Shown here: one piece after another, positions 30,480 to 39,829 of the stretch
Numbering within the stretch: position 1 is the stretch's first letter
Layout: each line of letters starts with the position of its first letter
Origin: JBOHER01 sp050701115
GTDB taxonomy: Bacteria; Actinomycetota; Actinomycetes; Mycobacteriales; Pseudonocardiaceae
DNA length: 43,995 bases
Reading direction: 5' to 3'
Assembly: GCA_050701115.1 (NCBI GenBank)
Contig: JBOHER010000089.1
Coordinates: 1-43,995 of the forward strand
Notes under the pieces: generated by a model
Database searches by the model: none
Seen by the model: only the letters and a program-made list of their open reading frames with translations
Told to the model about the DNA's origin: nothing
Program-made: the position numbers and the translations under genes

Positions 30480-33274
30480 CGCCCATGCGGCTGGATCGCA
30501 GGCCCGGCGAGGTCATCGACCGCGATGCGACACTCGAGTTCCGCTGGAACGGCCGGAGTTACCCGGCCTGCGCCGGTGACACGATCGCCTCCGCGCTGGC
30601 GGCCTCCGGCGTGCGGGTCTTCTCGAGAAGCCTCAAGTATCACCGCCCGCGCGGTCTGCTCACGGCGTGCTACCTCGACCCCGGCTGCATCGTGCAGGTG
30701 GGAGACGAGCCGAACGTTCGCGGCGCCCACCGGCTCGTTGAGTCCGGTATGGACGTTCGCTCGCAGGACACCTGGCCGTCGCTGGCCTTCGACGTCAAAA
30801 CGGTGAACGGCCTGCTTGGCCGGTTCCTGCCGCCCGGGTTCTACTACAAGACCTTCATGAAGCCGCGGCGGATGTGGCCGGTCTATGCGCGGGTGCTCCG
30901 GAGGTTCGCGCACGGTGGGGTGGTCTCGCCTGACCCCCCCGATCATGGCGGGGTCTACGACAAGCGGCACGCGCATCCGGATGTCCTCGTCGTCGGCGGC
31001 GGTCCCGCCGGGATGGTCGCCGCCGCCGCGGCAGGCCGCGCAGGCGCGCGGGTGATGCTGGTGGAGTCCGAGCACGCTCTCGGCGGCCATCTGCGGTGGG
31101 GCACCGAGGCCGACCTCGCCGCGTTGGACCGACTGCGCGACATGGTCAACCGCACGCCGCGGATCGAGGTTCTCCCGAACTCCGTCGTACTGGGCCGTTA
31201 CGACGGGAACTGGGTGGCGATCGTCCAACGGGGATTACCACACGTGCCCGAGCGCCTGGTGAAGGCACGAGTGGCGGCGCTCGTCGTCGCGCAAGGGCTG
31301 ATCGAGCGGCCCTATGTGTTCGCGGGCAACGACGTCCCCGGCGTGATGCTGTCCACGGCGGTGCGCAGGTTGATCAACCTCTACGCCGTCAAGCCCGGCG
31401 AACGCGCGGTCGTTCTCACCGCGAACTCCGCTGGTGACGCAGCCGCCGCCGACCTGAAACGCGTCGGGGTGGACGTGGTGCACGTCGAGGACGCGCGGCT
31501 CGGCGGCGACGTGGTGCGCGTGGTCGGCCGCGGCGGGGTGCGCGCGGTACAGGTCGCGGACGGCCGCAGGATCGACTGCGACCTCGTGGTCACGGCCGTC
31601 GGCTGGACGGCTCCCACGTCCCTGCTCACCATGGCGGGCGGCGTGCCCGGCTACGACCCGGTCTCGGCACGCTTTCGTCCCGACCCTTCCCGGCTGCCCG
31701 CGGACGTACTCGCCACCGGCGTCATCGCGGGGGACGGCACGCTCGAGGAGTTGGTGGCGCACGCCGAAGCGACCGGGCGCGAGGCCGCTCGCCGAGCGGC
31801 TGGTGGAACGCCACGCGATGTCCCGGCGCTTCCGGCGGCGCCGCACGCCGAACTGTTCCGCGGCCGCACCCACGGGATCGTCGACTTCTCCGAGGACACC
31901 TCGTCCGCGGACCTGCTGACAGCGGTCGAGGAGGGCTACCGATCCGCTGAGCTGGCCAAGCGCTACACGACGGCGACGATGGGACCGGCCCAGGGGAAGC
32001 TGGAACTCGTCAACACGGTGGCGATACTCGCCGAGGCCACCGGTCGGACGATCCGGGAGATCGGCAGCACGACCTGGCGCCCGCCGTATGCCCCGGTCAC
32101 CCTCGGCGCACTTGCGGGGAGGCCCCGCGAGCCGGTGCGGTACTCGCCGATGCAGCAGTGGCATGCGGGCCATGGCGCCACGCCGCTGGTCGCGGGGGCG
32201 TGGATCCGGCCGGACCACTACGGCGACCCGGCGGGCGAGGCCCGCGCCGTCCGCGAGGGCGTCGGCATCATCGACGTCAGCCCCATCGGCAAGCTCGACC
32301 TGCGCGGCCCGGACGTCGGCAAACTGCTGAATCTGCTCTACGTGAACCGATGGTCAAACCTCGAGATCGGGCGCGTCCGCTACGGCGTGATGTGCGCCGA
32401 GGACGGCGTGGTCCTCGACGACGGGGTCACCGGCAGGCTCGGCACCGAGCACTACCTGATGAGCACGACGTCATCGGGGGCGGACGCCGTCGCGGAGTGG
32501 GTGGAGCTCTGGTTGCAGACCGAGCACCCCGACTGGCAGGTGCACGTCACGCCGGTCACCAGCGCGTACGCGAGCATCAACGTGGCCGGACCGCAGTCCC
32601 GTGAGCTGCTGCGCCGGGTCGTCGAGCGGGTCGACCTCGAGCCGGACGCCTTCGGCTACATGAACGTGCGAGCCGGCAGCGTGGCGGGTGTCGAGGACTG
32701 CGTGTTGTGGCGAATCGGCTTCACCGGGGAACTCAGCTACGAGCTGCACGCACCCGCCGGCTACGGCCTGCACGTGTGGGAGACGCTGCTCGAACGCGGC
32801 CGAGATCTCGGGGTGCGGCCCTTCGGGGTGGAAGCCCAGCGCATTCTGCGGCTGGAGAAGGGCCACCTGATCGTCGGTCAGGACACCGACGGCCTGACCC
32901 GCGGCTACAGCGCCGCCCTCGGCGGACTGATCAAACTGGACAAGGACGACTTCGCCGGTAAACCCGAACTCCTCTGGCAGGCCGAACGCGGCGACTCCCC
33001 CCGGCTCGTCGGGCTCTGGCCGGTCGACGGTTCGGTCGTGCCGGAGGAGGGATGCCAGCTCGTCGCGGACGGCGGCCGGATCCGCGGCCGGGTGACGTCG
33101 GCCCGGATGTCCCCGACTCTGCGGCGATCGATCTGCCTGGCCATGCTCGCCGCCGACCTCGCAAAGCCAGGGACCGAGGTCATGGTTCGCCTTGCGGACG
33201 GCCAGGCGGTGCCGGCAACGGTCACCGAGCACCTCGCCGCCGTCGACCCGGAGGGGAGGCGGTTGCGTGTCTGA
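30476..33274 (+). CDS. soxA: Sarcosine oxidase alpha subunit
   Basis: The product has 932 residues. The N-terminal ferredoxin-like part has WNGRSYPACAGDTIASALAA. The dinucleotide site is DVLVVGGGPAGMVAAAAAGR. Residues about 540-920 form the GcvT-like THF-binding half, with VREGVGIIDVSPIGKLDLRG, VLWRIGFTGELSYELHAPAG and RILRLEKGHLIVGQDTDG. It binds NAD and, with beta, the FMN, and hands formaldehyde-level carbon to THF. Length matches the family (about 960). Confidence 0.93.
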   Translation: MTPMRLDRRPGEVIDRDATLEFRWNGRSYPACAGDTIASALAASGVRVFSRSLKYHRPRGLLTACYLDPGCIVQVGDEPNVRGAHRLVESGMDVRSQDTWPSLAFDVKTVNGLLGRFLPPGFYYKTFMKPRRMWPVYARVLRRFAHGGVVSPDPPDHGGVYDKRHAHPDVLVVGGGPAGMVAAAAAGRAGARVMLVESEHALGGHLRWGTEADLAALDRLRDMVNRTPRIEVLPNSVVLGRYDGNWVAIVQRGLPHVPERLVKARVAALVVAQGLIERPYVFAGNDVPGVMLSTAVRRLINLYAVKPGERAVVLTANSAGDAAAADLKRVGVDVVHVEDARLGGDVVRVVGRGGVRAVQVADGRRIDCDLVVTAVGWTAPTSLLTMAGGVPGYDPVSARFRPDPSRLPADVLATGVIAGDGTLEELVAHAEATGREAARRAAGGTPRDVPALPAAPHAELFRGRTHGIVDFSEDTSSADLLTAVEEGYRSAELAKRYTTATMGPAQGKLELVNTVAILAEATGRTIREIGSTTWRPPYAPVTLGALAGRPREPVRYSPMQQWHAGHGATPLVAGAWIRPDHYGDPAGEARAVREGVGIIDVSPIGKLDLRGPDVGKLLNLLYVNRWSNLEIGRVRYGVMCAEDGVVLDDGVTGRLGTEHYLMSTTSSGADAVAEWVELWLQTEHPDWQVHVTPVTSAYASINVAGPQSRELLRRVVERVDLEPDAFGYMNVRAGSVAGVEDCVLWRIGFTGELSYELHAPAGYGLHVWETLLERGRDLGVRPFGVEAQRILRLEKGHLIVGQDTDGLTRGYSAALGGLIKLDKDDFAGKPELLWQAERGDSPRLVGLWPVDGSVVPEEGCQLVADGGRIRGRVTSARMSPTLRRSICLAMLAADLAKPGTEVMVRLADGQAVPATVTEHLAAVDPEGRRLRV

Positions 33275-33917
33275 CGCCGTACCCGTCGCGAGGAGCCCGA
33301 TCACCCCCGCGCCGCCCGAAGTGGTCGTCGCGGGCTGGGTCGTGAGCGGGTGCGACAGCGACGCCGCGTTCACCCTCACCGACTGCACACCGCTGGCGAA
33401 GGTCGCGGTGCGGGCGTCTGCTGACGGCCAGCTCGCCCGAACCCTTGGCGTGCCCTTCGGCCGGGCCGCCCGGCAGGTCTGGGACCTCGGCACGTCCGAA
33501 ACCGAGGTGCTCCTCGTCGGATCGGGCCCCGGGCAATGGCTGGCCCTTGCATCTCCCGGCGCCCAGGCAGAGCTCGTCGGCCGGCTGGAGCGGACCGCGG
33601 CAGCACGGCCGGCCGAGATGGTGAGCGTCGTCGACCTGACCCACGGCCGGGCTGTTGTCCGCATCACCGGCGTGCGGTCCGCGGATCTGCTCGCCAAGGA
33701 ATGTGGCATCGACCTCGCCGACCAGATATGCCCGGACGGGACGGCCTTCTCCTGCGCGGTAGCGGGACTCGCCTGCGACGTCATCCGAGACGACCGGATG
33801 GGGGTGCGCTCGTACCTGGTGCACTGCGAGCGGTCGTCGGGTCAGTACCTGTTCGACGCGCTGCTGGACGCGGGTGCGGAGTTCGGCGTCGAGACAGCAG
33901 GCTGGTGGTCGTCGTGA
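33267..33917 (+). CDS. soxG: Sarcosine oxidase gamma subunit
   Basis: The product has 216 residues from GTG 33267, overlapping soxA by 8 bp with GGAGGGGAGG just upstream. It is a GcvT-like but non-catalytic fold: VWDLGTSETEVLLVGSGPGQW, VSVVDLTHGRAVVRITGVRS and MGVRSYLVHCERSSGQYLFD. The gamma subunit is the least conserved of the complex; position and these motifs support the call. The stop shares one base with the fhs start. Confidence 0.88.
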   Translation: MSDAVPVARSPITPAPPEVVVAGWVVSGCDSDAAFTLTDCTPLAKVAVRASADGQLARTLGVPFGRAARQVWDLGTSETEVLLVGSGPGQWLALASPGAQAELVGRLERTAAARPAEMVSVVDLTHGRAVVRITGVRSADLLAKECGIDLADQICPDGTAFSCAVAGLACDVIRDDRMGVRSYLVHCERSSGQYLFDALLDAGAEFGVETAGWWSS

Positions 33918-35614
33918 TGGCACTGCCCAGCGACCTGCGGATCGCCCGAGCCGCGGTGCTCAAGCCGATCGAGGATGTCGCGAACGCGATGGGGTTGGAG
34001 AGCGACCTGCTCACCTGGTACGGCGAGCAGGTGGTGAAGGTGAAGCTGGACGCGATCGAGCGGTTGGCCGACCGGCCCCGGGCGAAGTACGTCGTCGTCA
34101 GCGCGATCACCCCCACGCCGCTCGGAGAGGGCAAAACCACCACGACGGTCGGGCTCGGACAGGGATTCGCCCGCATCGGCAAGCGGGCGGCGGTGGCGGT
34201 GCGTCAGCCGTCGATGGGTCCAACGCTGGGCATCAAGGGCGGCGCGGCGGGCGGCGGGTACAGCCAGATCGTGCCGATGGAGGTGCTCAACCTCCACCTC
34301 ACCGGCGACTCCCACGCGGTCGCCGCGGCACACAACCTGCTCAGTTCGGTGATCGACGATCACCTTTACCGCGGCAACACGCTCGGGCTCGACGTGCACG
34401 ACATCACCTGGCGCCGCGTCCTCGACGTCAACGATCGGGCGCTGCGCAACATCGTGGTGGGACTGGGGTCTCAGGGTGATGGGGTCCCCCGCCAGACCGG
34501 TTTCGACATCACCGCGGCCTCGGAGGTGATGGCTACCCTTGCCCTTGCCCGGTCGCTACCCGACCTGCGGGCTCGCCTCGGCCGGATCGTGGTCGGGTAC
34601 ACACGGGACGGCGAGCCGGTTACCGCCGAGCAGCTCGAGACCGCGGGGGTGATGACCGTGCTGCTGCGTGCGGCGATGCAGCCGAATCTGCTGCAGACCC
34701 TGGAACACACGCCGGTGCTCGTGCACACCGGACCGTTCGGCAACATCGCAACCGGCAACTCCTCGATCGTTGCCGACCTGATCGGGCTGCGGTGCGGCGA
34801 CTACCTCGTCACGGAGGCGGGCTTCGGCGCGGACATGGGCGCCGAGCGCTTCTTCAACATCAAATGCCGCGTGTCAGGGGAGTCACCGGACGCCGCGGTG
34901 ATCGTCGCCACGGTACGGGCACTCAAGGCGCACTCGGGCGCCTACCGGATCGTCGCCGGTCGCCCGCTGCCGCCGGAGTTGTTCCGGGAATGCCCGGACG
35001 AGGTCCACGCGGGTGCCGCGAACTTGCGCAAACAGATCGAGAACATCCGCCTGCACGGCGTCACACCCGTGGTGGCGGTGAACGCCTTCTCCGGCGACCA
35101 CCCCTCCGAACACGCGGCGATTCGCGAGATCGCGGCAGCGGCCGGTGTCCGCGTCGCCGTGTGCACCCACTTCACCGACGGCGGGGCGGGGGCAACCGAG
35201 CTGGCCGAGGCCGTCGCCGAGGCAGCCGAGGAGCCCACCCGGTTCCGGCTGCTCTATCCGGACGAGGCGAGCTTGCGGGACAAGATCGAAACGATCGCGG
35301 GCCGCGTTTATGGGGCCGCGGATGTGGAGTACTCCCCGCGAGCGGCCCGGTCGCTGGACACCTACGAACGCGCAGGCTTCGGCAGGCTTCCGGTGTGCAT
35401 CGCCAAAACCCACCTGTCGATCACCGCGGACGCGCGTCGTACCGGCGCACCTACCGGCTGGACGCTTCCGGTGCGCGAGGTACGAGCCTCGGTGGGCGCG
35501 GGCTTCGTCTATCCGGTGTGCGGGGAGATGCACACCATGCCCGGCCTCGGGTCGAGCCCGGCACTTCGACGGATCGACACCGACGAGCATGGCGAGATCA
35601 TCGGGCTGTCCTGA
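33917..35614 (+). CDS. fhs: Formate-tetrahydrofolate ligase
   Basis: The product has 565 residues from ATG 33917 (TGATG overlap with soxG). The nucleotide loop is TPLGEGKTTTTVGLGQGF, with PSMGPTLGIKGGAAGGGY and LTGDSHAVAAAHNLL after it and ITADARRTGAPTGWTLPVRE near the end, all strongly conserved in Fhs. It interconverts formate + THF + ATP and 10-formyl-THF. As the last gene of a sarcosine/demethylation operon it probably drains methylene/formyl-THF to formate with ATP gain, or recaptures formate. The transcript ends at the hairpin 35625-35651. Confidence 0.94.
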   Translation: MALPSDLRIARAAVLKPIEDVANAMGLESDLLTWYGEQVVKVKLDAIERLADRPRAKYVVVSAITPTPLGEGKTTTTVGLGQGFARIGKRAAVAVRQPSMGPTLGIKGGAAGGGYSQIVPMEVLNLHLTGDSHAVAAAHNLLSSVIDDHLYRGNTLGLDVHDITWRRVLDVNDRALRNIVVGLGSQGDGVPRQTGFDITAASEVMATLALARSLPDLRARLGRIVVGYTRDGEPVTAEQLETAGVMTVLLRAAMQPNLLQTLEHTPVLVHTGPFGNIATGNSSIVADLIGLRCGDYLVTEAGFGADMGAERFFNIKCRVSGESPDAAVIVATVRALKAHSGAYRIVAGRPLPPELFRECPDEVHAGAANLRKQIENIRLHGVTPVVAVNAFSGDHPSEHAAIREIAAAAGVRVAVCTHFTDGGAGATELAEAVAEAAEEPTRFRLLYPDEASLRDKIETIAGRVYGAADVEYSPRAARSLDTYERAGFGRLPVCIAKTHLSITADARRTGAPTGWTLPVREVRASVGAGFVYPVCGEMHTMPGLGSSPALRRIDTDEHGEIIGLS

Positions 35615-35622
35615 TCGAGGTG

Positions 35623-37098
35623 CTACGCGCTGAAGGACCCCTTCAGCGCGTCTCTGGCTGCATACCCGCGCGCGTGCGCGTCCAGCATGTACGCCACCGC
35701 CTCGGTGACCCGGGCGGCGTGGGCCAGGTGCAGCCACTCATCGGGCACGTGCGCATTGGAATCCGAGCCGAGCGCACCGGTGACCAGGAACTGCGCCTGT
35801 GGGTAAAGCTCACCGAGCAAGCCCATGAACGGGATCGACCCACCGAGGCCGATGCTGCGCCACGGCTGCCCGAACACGGTCTCGCTGACCTCGCCCAAAG
35901 CGGTCGCCAGCCACGGCGCCGCTTCCGGGGCGTTCCATCCGCCTGCGTGCTCCACACCGGCCAACTCCACTTGCGCCTGGTACGGCACATCCGTGGTGAG
36001 CGCGCGGGTGATCGCGGCCATCGCGGCCGCGGAGTCCGCGGTGGGCGGCAACCGGAAGCTCAGCGCCAGGGTGCTGGACGTGCGCAGCACGTTGCCCGCC
36101 TCCGCAGGAGTCGGGAATCCGTCCGCGCCGATCACCGAAAGGGTGGGCCGCCAACTCGTATTGAGCAGCAGTTCGACCTCGTCATCCGAAACCGGCCGGA
36201 CCCCGTCGGCCAGCGGAAACGTGCCGCGTATCGCACCCGGTGCGACAGCGGCGGTCGCTTCGGCCTCGCGCAGCCGGTTCTCCGGGATCCGCACGCTCAG
36301 TTCCGGCAGCAGGATCTCCCCGGTCTTGGCGCTCTCGATGCGTTCGAGCAACTCGCGCAGCACCCGGAACGAACTGGGCACCGCACCGCTGGCCAGCCCG
36401 GAATGCTGGGCGGTCTCCAGTACCCGCACGGTGATCTGCGCCTGGGCCAGCCCGCGCAGGCTGGTGGTCAGCCAGAGGCGCTGGTAGTCGAATCCGCCTG
36501 AGTCGAGGCACACCACGAAGGTGACCGCACCGAGCCGTTCGGCGAGGTGCGCCAGGTAGGCGGGCAGATCGGGGCTGCCGGATTCCTCGCCGGTCTCCAG
36601 CAGCACCACTGCGCGGGCATGCTGTCCGCCGGACCGCCGGACCGCCTCCAGCGCGGCCGTCGCCGCATACCCTGCGTAGCCGTCGTCCGCCGAACCCCGG
36701 CCGTAGAGCCGTCCGTCGCGCAGCACCGGCGTCCACGGCCCGAGGCCCTCCGACCAGCCACCAACCGGCGGCTGTTTGTCCAGGTGGCCGTACAGCAGAA
36801 CCGTGCCTGCATCGGCGGCACCTTCGGTGGCAGGCACATCCAGCAACAGCACCGGCGAACGGCCATCGAGTTGCACCACGTCGATGGTCGCGCCCGGGAT
36901 CGCCCGGGGCTCCATCCACTTCCGCACATGAGCGACCGCCGCGGCCAGATGGCCGGAAGCCGCCCAGCGTGCATCGAACGCGGGGGACAACGCCGGGATC
37001 TTCACCAGCTCACTCAGGCTCGGCAGGATGTCGGCGTCCCAGGTCTGACGCACATGCGTGCGGACTGCTTCGTGTTCCACGCTCGCCGATACTGCCAC
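35623..37098 (-). CDS. M20 family metallopeptidase (dipeptidase-like)
   Basis: The product has 491 residues from GTG 37098; GTG 37080 is an alternative. Metal-site motifs are LLYGHLDKQPP (His and Asp), GRGSADDGYAGYA (the bridging Asp), LLETGEESGSPDL (the EE base/ligand pair) and CLDSGGFDY. It also has a GGSIPFM loop and a late LGSDSNAHVPDEW with the second-site histidine. It is probably a cytosolic dipeptidase of the CNDP type. The final residues KGSFSA and the stop are encoded by the terminator hairpin 35625-35651. It is divergent from the dehydrogenase operon and convergent with fhs. Confidence 0.88.
   Translation of the reverse strand: MAVSASVEHEAVRTHVRQTWDADILPSLSELVKIPALSPAFDARWAASGHLAAAVAHVRKWMEPRAIPGATIDVVQLDGRSPVLLLDVPATEGAADAGTVLLYGHLDKQPPVGGWSEGLGPWTPVLRDGRLYGRGSADDGYAGYAATAALEAVRRSGGQHARAVVLLETGEESGSPDLPAYLAHLAERLGAVTFVVCLDSGGFDYQRLWLTTSLRGLAQAQITVRVLETAQHSGLASGAVPSSFRVLRELLERIESAKTGEILLPELSVRIPENRLREAEATAAVAPGAIRGTFPLADGVRPVSDDEVELLLNTSWRPTLSVIGADGFPTPAEAGNVLRTSSTLALSFRLPPTADSAAAMAAITRALTTDVPYQAQVELAGVEHAGGWNAPEAAPWLATALGEVSETVFGQPWRSIGLGGSIPFMGLLGELYPQAQFLVTGALGSDSNAHVPDEWLHLAHAARVTEAVAYMLDAHARGYAARDALKGSFSA
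35625..35651. terminator. Bidirectional hairpin between fhs and the M20 peptidase gene
   Basis: ACGCGCTGAAGG and CCTTCAGCGCGT form a perfect 12-bp stem with a 3-base loop, 11 bases after the fhs stop. The minus-strand arm supplies the last codons and part of the stop of the peptidase gene, so one element serves both convergent genes. It shares its GCGCTGAA ends with the repeats at 1-47 and 19975-20057. Confidence 0.85.
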
Positions 37099-37568
37099 GA
37101 CCCGTGACCGACCAGTGTTGGTTCGACGCCCGTCACGCCTGGTTAACCCCGCGCTATCCTGTGGTGTAGCTCATAATCGACGGTTCGGTGTGCAGTCCAC
37201 GGAGGTCATCAGCCGACACCGGTGCTCGGCGTTGATCACCTATGCGGCGTGGATCCGCCCGATCCGCCGAGCCTGAGCAGCCAGTTGACTCGAAGCGACC
37301 AGGCCGACACGGAGCGGAAGGAGTCCCGATTCTCGGCAGGCCCACGGTTGGAGTTCCGAACGTTTGCGCAGTTCAGGCACCGATTCTCGACAACGAATCC
37401 GCGTCAGGGCCTGCCAGCGAACCGGTTGGCCGTGCCAGGATGACCCTGCAAGGGATCGTTAACGCCGACGCATCACGATGAGCTTCGGACCGGGAGCCAT
37501 CGGGGTCGTCGGCGCCAGCATCGCATCCGCCACAAGCGGAAGCGGAGCAGTAGACAAAGGAGCCATAC
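37099..37568. other. 470-bp intergenic region between divergent M20 and 2-oxoacid dehydrogenase genes
   Basis: No convincing gene was found; the short open frames here have no ribosome sites or recognisable motifs. The region must hold both divergent promoters. An AT-richer patch around 37142-37180 (GGTTAACC, TATCCT, CATAAT) is the likeliest promoter area for one of them. A good AAAGGAG ribosome site at about 37555-37561 serves the plus-strand gene. No repeats worth naming were seen. Confidence 0.5.
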
Positions 37569-38780
37569 ATGTCGTCCCCCGACCAGTGGACACACCCGGA
37601 GCCCGGGGCCGTACCTGCCGCCACAGCGGCTCAACCGACTCCCGAACAGGTGATCGCGGGCTTGCGTGCAACCACAGAAGGTGGCGCTGATCTGATTCAG
37701 CTGCTCACCCCAGAAGGCGAACGAATCACGTCACCGGTTTTCGACCCCTATGTCGCCGACATCGACGCCGAGGCACTACGCGGTCTGTACCGCGATATGG
37801 CGCTGGTGCGCAGGGCCGACCGAGAAGCCAACGCCCTGCAACGGCAAGGCCAGCTCGGCATCTGGGTTCCACTGCTCGGCCAGGAAGCCGCCCAGATCGG
37901 GTCCGGCCGCGCGATGCGGCCGGCCGACATGGCCTTCCCCAGTTACCGCGAACACGGCGTCGCCTGGTGCCGCGGGGTGGACCTCAAGGACGTCCTCGGC
38001 ATCTTCCGCTGCACCGACCAGGGCGGATGGGACTTCAAGGGCAAGGGCTTCCACCCGTACACGATCGTCATCGGCAACCAGGTGCTCAACGCGACGGGTT
38101 ACGCGATGGGCCAGAAGTTCGACGGCAAGGTCGGCGACGACGATGGCGAAGCGACCATCTGTTACTTCGGCGACGGCGCGACCAGCCAGGGCGACGTGCA
38201 CGAAGGTTTCGTGTGGGCGGCGGTGTACGACGCGCCGTTGGTGTTCTTCTGCCAGAACAACCAGTGGGCCATCTCCGAGCCGACCGAACGCCAGTCCCGG
38301 CTGCCGCTGTACCAGCGCGCCCGCGGCTACGGGTTCCCCGGTCTGCGGGTGGACGGTAACGACGTGCTGGCCTGCCTCGCGGTGACCCGCTGGGCACTGG
38401 AAGCCTGCAGGCACGGCAACGGCCCGGTGCTGATCGAGGCGTTCACCTACCGGATGGACGCGCACACCACCTCCGATGACCCGACCCGCTATCGACTGTC
38501 CGACGAACTCGAAGCGTGGAAACTCAAGGATCCGATCGAACGGGTGCGCGTGCACCTGTCCCGCGCGGGCGGCACCGACCAGGACTTCTTCGACAGCATC
38601 GCCGCCGAGTCCGACGCCTTTGCCGCCGAGCTGCGCGACCATTGCATCAACATGCCGGATCCGCCGCCGGACCGGATCTTCTCCGGCGTCTACGAGGAAC
38701 CCTCGCCGCTGCTGGACGCCGAACGGGAGCAGTTCCTCGCCTACCACTCGGGCTTCGCCGAGGCAGGTGAAGGGCGGTGA
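37569..38780 (+). CDS. 2-oxoacid (pyruvate or branched-chain) dehydrogenase E1 alpha subunit
   Basis: The product has 403 residues from ATG 37569, with AAAGGAG eight bases upstream. The thiamine diphosphate motif is YFGDGATSQGDVHEGFVWAA through FFCQNNQWAIS, and MALVRRADREANALQRQGQL with FPSYREHGVAWCRGV is the E1 alpha start. YRMDAHTTSDDPTRYR is the phosphorylation-loop region. It decarboxylates a 2-oxoacid and passes the acyl group to lipoyl-E2. Actinobacterial homologues are variously named PdhA or BkdA; the substrate cannot be settled here, though the E1 alpha/beta architecture is common for branched-chain oxoacids in this phylum. It is the first gene of a three-gene operon. Confidence 0.9.
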   Translation: MSSPDQWTHPEPGAVPAATAAQPTPEQVIAGLRATTEGGADLIQLLTPEGERITSPVFDPYVADIDAEALRGLYRDMALVRRADREANALQRQGQLGIWVPLLGQEAAQIGSGRAMRPADMAFPSYREHGVAWCRGVDLKDVLGIFRCTDQGGWDFKGKGFHPYTIVIGNQVLNATGYAMGQKFDGKVGDDDGEATICYFGDGATSQGDVHEGFVWAAVYDAPLVFFCQNNQWAISEPTERQSRLPLYQRARGYGFPGLRVDGNDVLACLAVTRWALEACRHGNGPVLIEAFTYRMDAHTTSDDPTRYRLSDELEAWKLKDPIERVRVHLSRAGGTDQDFFDSIAAESDAFAAELRDHCINMPDPPPDRIFSGVYEEPSPLLDAEREQFLAYHSGFAEAGEGR

Positions 38781-39817
38781 CCGCGACCATGCCACGCAAC
38801 GAACGCAGCGAAGCGACCGTCCAGCCGGTGCAGACGCTGACCATCGCCAAGGGCCTCAACATGGGCCTGCGCGCTGCGATGGAGGCCGACGACAAGGTGA
38901 TCCTGCTCGGGGAGGACATCGGCAAGCTCGGCGGCGTCTTCCGCATCACCGATGGCCTGCAGAAGGACTTCGGTGAGCAGCGAGTGCTGGACACCCCGCT
39001 GGCCGAGTCCGGAATCATCGGCACCGCGGTGGGCCTGGCCATCCGCGGCTACCGCCCGGTGTGCGAGATCCAGTTCGACGGGTTCATCTTCCCAGGCTTC
39101 GACCAGATCGTCAGCCAGGTCGCCAAGCTGCACTACCGCACCCAGGGCAAACTCAAGGTGCCGTTGGTGGTTCGTGTGCCCTTCGGCGGCGGGATCGGCG
39201 CGGTCGAGCACCACTCCGAGTCGCCGGAGTCCTACTTCGCGCATACCGCGGGTCTGCGGGTGGTGTCCTGCTCGAACCCGACCGACGCGTACTGGATGAT
39301 CCAGCAGTCCATCGCCTGCGACGACCCGGTGCTGTTCTTCGAGCCCAAGCGCAGGTACTGGGAGAAGGCCGAGGTCGAGATCGCGGCCGGGCCCGAGCCG
39401 CTGTTCCGGTCGCGGGTGCTGCGGAAGGCCGAACCCGGGGCTGAGCGGACCGCGACCCTGGTCAGCTACGGGCCGCAAGTGCGCACCTGCCTGGATGCCG
39501 CGACTGCCGCGGCCGAGGACGGCATCTCGCTCGAGGTGATCGACCTGCGCACGTTGTCCCCACTCGACCTGGGGCCGGTGCTCGAATCGGTGCGCCGGAC
39601 CGGGCGGTTGATCGCGGTCAACGAGGCGCCGTCGGAGTCGTCGCTGACCTCCGAGCTCGCCGCGCGGGTGCAGCAGGAGTGCTTCTATTCGCTGGAGGCG
39701 CCGGTGCTCCGGGTGACCGGGTTCGACACGCCGTACCCGCCTGCCAAGCTGGAGGAGCACTTCCTGCCCGATCTGGACCGGGTGCTTGACGCCGTCGACC
39801 GTTCGCTGGCCTGGTGA
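38777..39817 (+). CDS. 2-oxoacid dehydrogenase E1 beta subunit
   Basis: The product has 346 residues from GTG 38777, overlapping the E1 alpha stop (GTGA). MTATM leads to NMGLRAAMEADDKVILLGED, then TPLAESGIIGTAVGLAIRGY and RVPFGGGIGAVEHHSESPES, all conserved in the E1 beta transketolase fold. PVLFFEPKRRYW and VIDLRTLSPLDLGPV follow. It forms the alpha2beta2 E1 with the preceding product. Confidence 0.93.
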   Translation: MTATMPRNERSEATVQPVQTLTIAKGLNMGLRAAMEADDKVILLGEDIGKLGGVFRITDGLQKDFGEQRVLDTPLAESGIIGTAVGLAIRGYRPVCEIQFDGFIFPGFDQIVSQVAKLHYRTQGKLKVPLVVRVPFGGGIGAVEHHSESPESYFAHTAGLRVVSCSNPTDAYWMIQQSIACDDPVLFFEPKRRYWEKAEVEIAAGPEPLFRSRVLRKAEPGAERTATLVSYGPQVRTCLDAATAAAEDGISLEVIDLRTLSPLDLGPVLESVRRTGRLIAVNEAPSESSLTSELAARVQQECFYSLEAPVLRVTGFDTPYPPAKLEEHFLPDLDRVLDAVDRSLAW

Positions 39818-39829
39818 GGGGAGACGAAG

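Noticed and set aside
37099..37568. Small genes or a tRNA in the long intergenic gap
   Set aside because: A GGTTCGA word occurs near 37118 but no cloverleaf arms pair around it, and the short frames lack ribosome sites or motifs.
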